NCBI RefSeq assembly: GCF_015062905.1
Contig: NZ_SUTK01000002.1
Coordinates: 42,183 to 106,182, forward strand
From: Methanobrevibacter thaueri
GTDB taxonomy: Archaea > Methanobacteriota > Methanobacteria > Methanobacteriales > Methanobacteriaceae
Direction of reading: 5' to 3'
DNA: 64,000 bases
The notes under the pieces were generated by a model. It was not told the DNA's origin. It made no database searches and saw only the letters and a list, made by a program, of their open reading frames with translations. The translations under genes and the position numbers were made by a program. How positions within the stretch are numbered: position 1 is the stretch's first letter; each line of letters starts with the position of its first letter. Shown one piece after another: positions 60,587-64,000 of this stretch.

Positions 60587-62053
60587 ATTAGGACTTTCAT
60601 TAGTAATCAACAAGTCATGAGGGTGGGATTCTTTAATACCACTGCTTGTAATTCTAACGAAGTTTGCTTTTTCCTGCATTGCTTTGATATTTTCAGCACC
60701 GCAATAACCCATAGATGATTTTAAACCACCCACTAACTGGAACAGGATTTCAGCAACTGTTCCTTTGTATGGCACAGCACCTTCAATTCCTTCAGGCACA
60801 TATTTAGTGTGGTTCATCTTACTTTTTTGGCCTTGGAAGTATCTGTCTGCTCCACCGTCAAATTCGCTGGTCATTGCACCCATTGATCCCATTCCACGGT
60901 ATTTCTTGTACTGTTTACCATGCATAATAACAATGTCACCAGGTGCTTCCAGGGAAGCCGCAAGCAGGTTACCTAACATTACTGCATCTGCACCAGCACC
61001 GATAGCTTTTGCAACATCACCTGAGTATCTGATACCACCATCGGCAATGACAGGAATGCCTGAATCAGCCGCAGCATCAGCAACATCAGAGATTGCTGTG
61101 AGTTGTGGCACACCGACACCAGCTACAATACGGGTTGTACACATTGAACCAGGACCGATACCCACTTTAAGTGCATCTACACCCATTGAGATTAAGTCTT
61201 CTGCAGCTTCAGCGGTTGCAATGTTACCTACACAAAGCTCAGCATCAATATTGTCCTTAATGGTTTCAGTGAACTTTACCACATTCATGTTGTGAGCATG
61301 AGCACAGTCGATTGAAATGATATCCGCACCAGCCTGGTCTAAAGCCATAGCCCTATCCAAATCAAATGGACCGCAAGCAGCAGCAACCAGGAAGTTGCCG
61401 TCCTTATCTCTTGCAGCATTAGGATATTGTGATTGGTTTAGAATATCTTTGATTGTAATGATTCCAACTAGTTTGCCGTCACGGACAACAGGAAGCCTTT
61501 CAACCTTATTGTCATATGCAATGTTTAAAGCCTCTTCAGCGGAAACTCCTTCCTCAACGGTAACGACATCTGAAGTCATTATATCTTTAATTGCTGTAGC
61601 CGGTTCGGATTTCAAAAACGGCCTGATATCCCTTTTTGAAATAATACCTAAAATTTCATCATCATCAACTACAGGCAAACCGCTGATGAGCTCATTACGC
61701 ATTGTTTCTTCAGCTTCACTTACAGTAGAATCAGGAGAAATGGTAATTACATCACGTATTGTTAAATCTTCAGCATTTTTAACCTTTCTGACTTCTTCAA
61801 CTTGTCTTTCAAGTGTGATGTTTCTGTGAATTACACCTACCCCTCCTTCCTGTGCCATGGCTATAGCGAGATCAGCTTCTGTAACTGTATCCATAGCAGC
61901 ACTTAAAACAGGGATATTCAATTTGATTCCTTTACCTAATTCAATTTTAGTATCAATGTCCTTTGGTTCAACATAACTTGCGTTAGGGGTCAAAAGGAAA
62001 TCGTCAAAGGTATAAGACATTCTTGCTTCTTGAACTTTTTTTGAAAATGACAT
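60569..62053 (-). CDS. guaB: IMP dehydrogenase
   Basis: The 494-residue enzyme oxidises IMP to XMP with NAD, the first step to GMP. The catalytic Cys305 is in [11 protein letters not shown], the flap contains MGSMGAM, and two CBS domains (about 97-205) are inserted in the barrel. ATG 62053 follows AGGTG by 6 bases. It lies 13 bases after mfnB and shares its transcript. The stop lies in a terminator hairpin. Confidence 0.96.
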   Translation of the reverse strand: MSFSKKVQEARMSYTFDDFLLTPNASYVEPKDIDTKIELGKGIKLNIPVLSAAMDTVTEADLAIAMAQEGGVGVIHRNITLERQVEEVRKVKNAEDLTIRDVITISPDSTVSEAEETMRNELISGLPVVDDDEILGIISKRDIRPFLKSEPATAIKDIMTSDVVTVEEGVSAEEALNIAYDNKVERLPVVRDGKLVGIITIKDILNQSQYPNAARDKDGNFLVAAACGPFDLDRAMALDQAGADIISIDCAHAHNMNVVKFTETIKDNIDAELCVGNIATAEAAEDLISMGVDALKVGIGPGSMCTTRIVAGVGVPQLTAISDVADAAADSGIPVIADGGIRYSGDVAKAIGAGADAVMLGNLLAASLEAPGDIVIMHGKQYKKYRGMGSMGAMTSEFDGGADRYFQGQKSKMNHTKYVPEGIEGAVPYKGTVAEILFQLVGGLKSSMGYCGAENIKAMQEKANFVRITSSGIKESHPHDLLITNESPNYPTLD

Positions 62054-62066
62054 GATTAACACCTAA

Positions 62067-62780
62067 TTAAAATGAATCTAATAATTCTTTAAGCTCTGCA
62101 ACTGCGGTATGGTGTATTTTTCCAGTGTTTCTGTCACCGCCAACACATGCTGCTCCCCTAATACCAACAACATCACAGCCGATATCGTGCAATGGTTTCA
62201 GTTGGTCTTTTTTAACAGATCCTGCAAGGGCAGTCAATAAACCATATCCGTGAGCTTCATCGACAAATTCTTTCAATTTGTCCAAATCTAAATAATCAAA
62301 TAATGTATGACCGTCTTTAACAGCAGTGTCAAGCATTGCAAGGTCGCATCCTGCATCCTTTGCAACTTTTGGTATTTCCATAGGGTCAACTGCACCTACA
62401 CGGTGAGCATCTGCATAACCTGCTGCCACAATAATTGTATCTTCACTTACATCTTTTACAGTTTTTACAACGTTTTCCATGACTTCAACCGCTTCATCAT
62501 GGTCTTTTGTTCCGTATAATCCAACTTTAATATAATCCGCTCCGGAAACGTGAGCTCCCATTGCTGCAAGTGAAACTGTACCTGGTTTGTAAGGCACATC
62601 TCCTAAAGTAGCACTGACAAGCTTATCTTCAGGAGTCAATTCCCTGATTTCTTTAATAACCCATGGGAAATTGGCTCCAAGAGAACCTTCCTTAGGATTT
62701 TTCACATCAACAATATCTGCTCCACCTTCAATAGATTCTAGAGCTTCTTCACGATTTATAGGACTTATTAATAGAAGCAT
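62067..62780 (-). CDS. mfnB: (5-formylfuran-3-yl)methyl phosphate synthase (methanofuran synthesis)
   Basis: The 237-residue barrel enzyme makes the furan precursor of methanofuran from two molecules of glyceraldehyde 3-phosphate. Lys27 (ADIVDVK) and Lys155 (DTAVKDG) are at the positions of the two catalytic lysines in the Methanocaldococcus protein. GGAGG 6 bases before ATG 62780 sets the start; a longer frame reaching 62879 is not needed. AT-rich inverted repeats (62797-62815) lie in the leader. Confidence 0.93.
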   Translation of the reverse strand: MLLLISPINREEALESIEGGADIVDVKNPKEGSLGANFPWVIKEIRELTPEDKLVSATLGDVPYKPGTVSLAAMGAHVSGADYIKVGLYGTKDHDEAVEVMENVVKTVKDVSEDTIIVAAGYADAHRVGAVDPMEIPKVAKDAGCDLAMLDTAVKDGHTLFDYLDLDKLKEFVDEAHGYGLLTALAGSVKKDQLKPLHDIGCDVVGIRGAACVGGDRNTGKIHHTAVAELKELLDSF

Positions 62781-62977
62781 AAATTTCCTCCAATAAAATA
62801 TTATTTTATAATATTGTAATATTAGTTCTTTATTATTTATAATATTATTGTTTTTTTGGAAAAAAACAAAAGTAATCAAAAATTTATATTAAAAAAATAG
62901 TGTCCAGAAAATTATATTCCTCTCAATTAGTTTTAAAAACGAGGACAGGAAAAATATAAGAAAATTTCAACAAATTA

Positions 62978-62988
62978 TTATATATATT
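62978..62988 (+). promoter_or_regulatory. TATA box of the leaderless DUF2142 gene
   Basis: TTATATATATT is centred about 26 bases before ATG 63009, and no ribosome binding site is present. Transcription should start at or next to the start codon. Confidence 0.5.
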
Positions 62989-63008
62989 CCACAAAAAAAT
63001 AATAAACA

Positions 63009-64000
63009 ATGAAGATGTCTGAAAATATTCCTGAAATTTTTTTAAAATCAAAAAATTATTTGATAATCTATTTAATATTCATTGCCGTTACCTGTGCATC
63101 GACACTTTCGGCTAGAAACTTCGCAAACCCGCAGTTTGTAATGGCTTCATTTATCATCGTTGCGATTTTGGGAATATTCTGCATCATTTATTATTTCATG
63201 CATGACTCTGAAAATGAGCTGTATAAGGTTGCCTTTGTAATCATATTATGCTTTGGAATAATGTCGGCGCTAATCGTACCAATTGCAGATGTCAGCGACG
63301 AGCTGGAACATCTTACACGTGCAGAAATCACGTCACAGGGAGTGATATTTCCTCATTGGGAGGATGGTCCTAACAATCTCACCAGATTGTACAACCATAC
63401 TTCAGAAGGAAAGATCAGCCAGGAGCTCAATACTGATGTGGGTTTCAGGACATCTCAAAGCCACATGTTCTTTTTAGACAACCTGGAAAAGACAGTTTTT
63501 GAAACGCCTGACGATACAGACAAAATCAGCAACTCAACAATGCTTGACGGCTCTGCCTTTGAGCAGAACCCATTTTATGGATACCTCCCTCAAGCAGTCG
63601 GCATTTTTTTGGCAAAACTATTTGACATGAATGTTATCTGGATGCTGTGGCTTGGCAGAATATTTAATTTAGTTTTTTATGCTTTTTTAATATCTCTAGC
63701 TATCAAAATATCACCTGTGCTGAAAGTTCAGCTTCTCACCGTTGCCTGCATACCCCTTTCGATTTATCAGGCGGCTTCAGTCAGCATTGATTCGATGATG
63801 ATTGGATTGGGAATACTTACAATTGCATATTTCATATACCTGTATAAAGCCGAAGAGGAATCCCTTGGTGCAAAGCATGTCGCACTATTCTGCGGACTTT
63901 CATTACTGTTAGGTCTTTGCAAGCTGCCGTATCTTGCATTTGTATTTTTAATATTGCTGGTTCCTCAAGGAAACTTTAAGGACAAGAATATCTTAAGATA
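63009..64000 (+). CDS. DUF2142 membrane protein, N-terminal part (cut by window edge)
   Basis: The frame stays open to the right edge (about 330 residues). The family pattern is clear: VPIADVSDELEHLTRAE after the second helix, a polar outer segment, then FEQNPFYGYLPQAVGIFLAKL and a series of helices. DUF2142 proteins are multi-span proteins, often near cell-surface polysaccharide genes, and resemble GT-C glycosyltransferases. A second ATG at 63015 is possible. Confidence 0.85.
   Translation, partial: MKMSENIPEIFLKSKNYLIIYLIFIAVTCASTLSARNFANPQFVMASFIIVAILGIFCIIYYFMHDSENELYKVAFVIILCFGIMSALIVPIADVSDELEHLTRAEITSQGVIFPHWEDGPNNLTRLYNHTSEGKISQELNTDVGFRTSQSHMFFLDNLEKTVFETPDDTDKISNSTMLDGSAFEQNPFYGYLPQAVGIFLAKLFDMNVIWMLWLGRIFNLVFYAFLISLAIKISPVLKVQLLTVACIPLSIYQAASVSIDSMMIGLGILTIAYFIYLYKAEEESLGAKHVALFCGLSLLLGLCKLPYLAFVFLILLVPQGNFKDKNILR

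Noticed and set aside
1..64000. tRNA, rRNA, insertion sequence or prophage genes
   Set aside because: I looked for tRNA-like stems, transposase or integrase motifs and phage genes and found none.

Overview
The window is chromosomal DNA of a methanogenic archaeon, most likely a gut or rumen Methanobrevibacter (order Methanobacteriales). The evidence is the AT-rich sequence with TATA boxes and GGAGG/GGTGAT ribosome binding sites, archaeal core genes (rpoP, eL43, TFS, prefoldin beta, Pcc1), methanogen cofactor genes (beta-RFAP synthase for methanopterin, MfnB for methanofuran, CfbC for F430, the component A2 ATPase for methyl-CoM reductase activation), archaeal lipid reduction (geranylgeranyl reductase with its ferredoxin) and large adhesin-like surface proteins.

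Layout. 0-4.3 kb: two adhesin-like proteins, one cut by the window edge. 4.6-8.5 kb: transcript-cleavage factor TFS, a secondary alcohol dehydrogenase, a leaderless membrane protein and a three-gene ExbB/DUF2149/DUF2162 membrane operon. 8.7-11.4 kb: aryl-CoA ligase with an ACT-domain partner, then an SDR enzyme behind a perfect palindrome. 11.4-17.7 kb: LytS-type membrane sensor without output domain, beta-RFAP synthase, K+ channel, M14-like hydrolase, ferritin, NudC and a tandem pair of small anchored Ig-like proteins. 17.8-25.8 kb: zinc-ribbon peptide, MalY-type enzyme, nitroreductase, DUF308 protein, a coiled-coil protein, a DUF169 gene followed by three tandem Fe-S flavoproteins, SerS and an HxlR regulator. 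26-33 kb: pyridoxal-type kinase, a decayed gene fragment and two giant surface proteins. 33-43 kb: ArsC-like protein, HAD phosphatase, alpha/beta hydrolase, YgjV-like protein, the U32-CfbC-Ogt operon, PurF, and the ferredoxin-GGR-GalE-unknown operon. 43-48 kb: component A2 with a universal stress protein, two small proteins and UvrC. 47.9-55.1 kb: a 2380-residue helicase-nuclease directly ahead of uvrC. 55-58 kb: PfkB kinase, CDF transporter, a small membrane protein and a HisA/HisF-like protein. 57.9-58.5 kb: a gene-free stretch with three inverted repeats. 58.5-60.3 kb: the conserved archaeal cluster eL43-rpoP-Brix-pcc1-pfdB-DUF3194. 60.6-62.8 kb: mfnB-guaB. The right edge opens a DUF2142 membrane protein.

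The most unusual item is the DUF4011/SF1-helicase/Vsr-like nuclease with a roughly 600-residue acidic, internally repeated linker, translationally close to uvrC. A second theme is transcription termination: at least seven genes end in a hairpin that takes in the stop codon and runs into a T-tract, two of them with a UUCG loop. A third is a set of palindromes at transcription starts with no regulator assigned. Many start codons were chosen from ribosome binding site spacing; serS, rpoP and galE appear to start with TTG.
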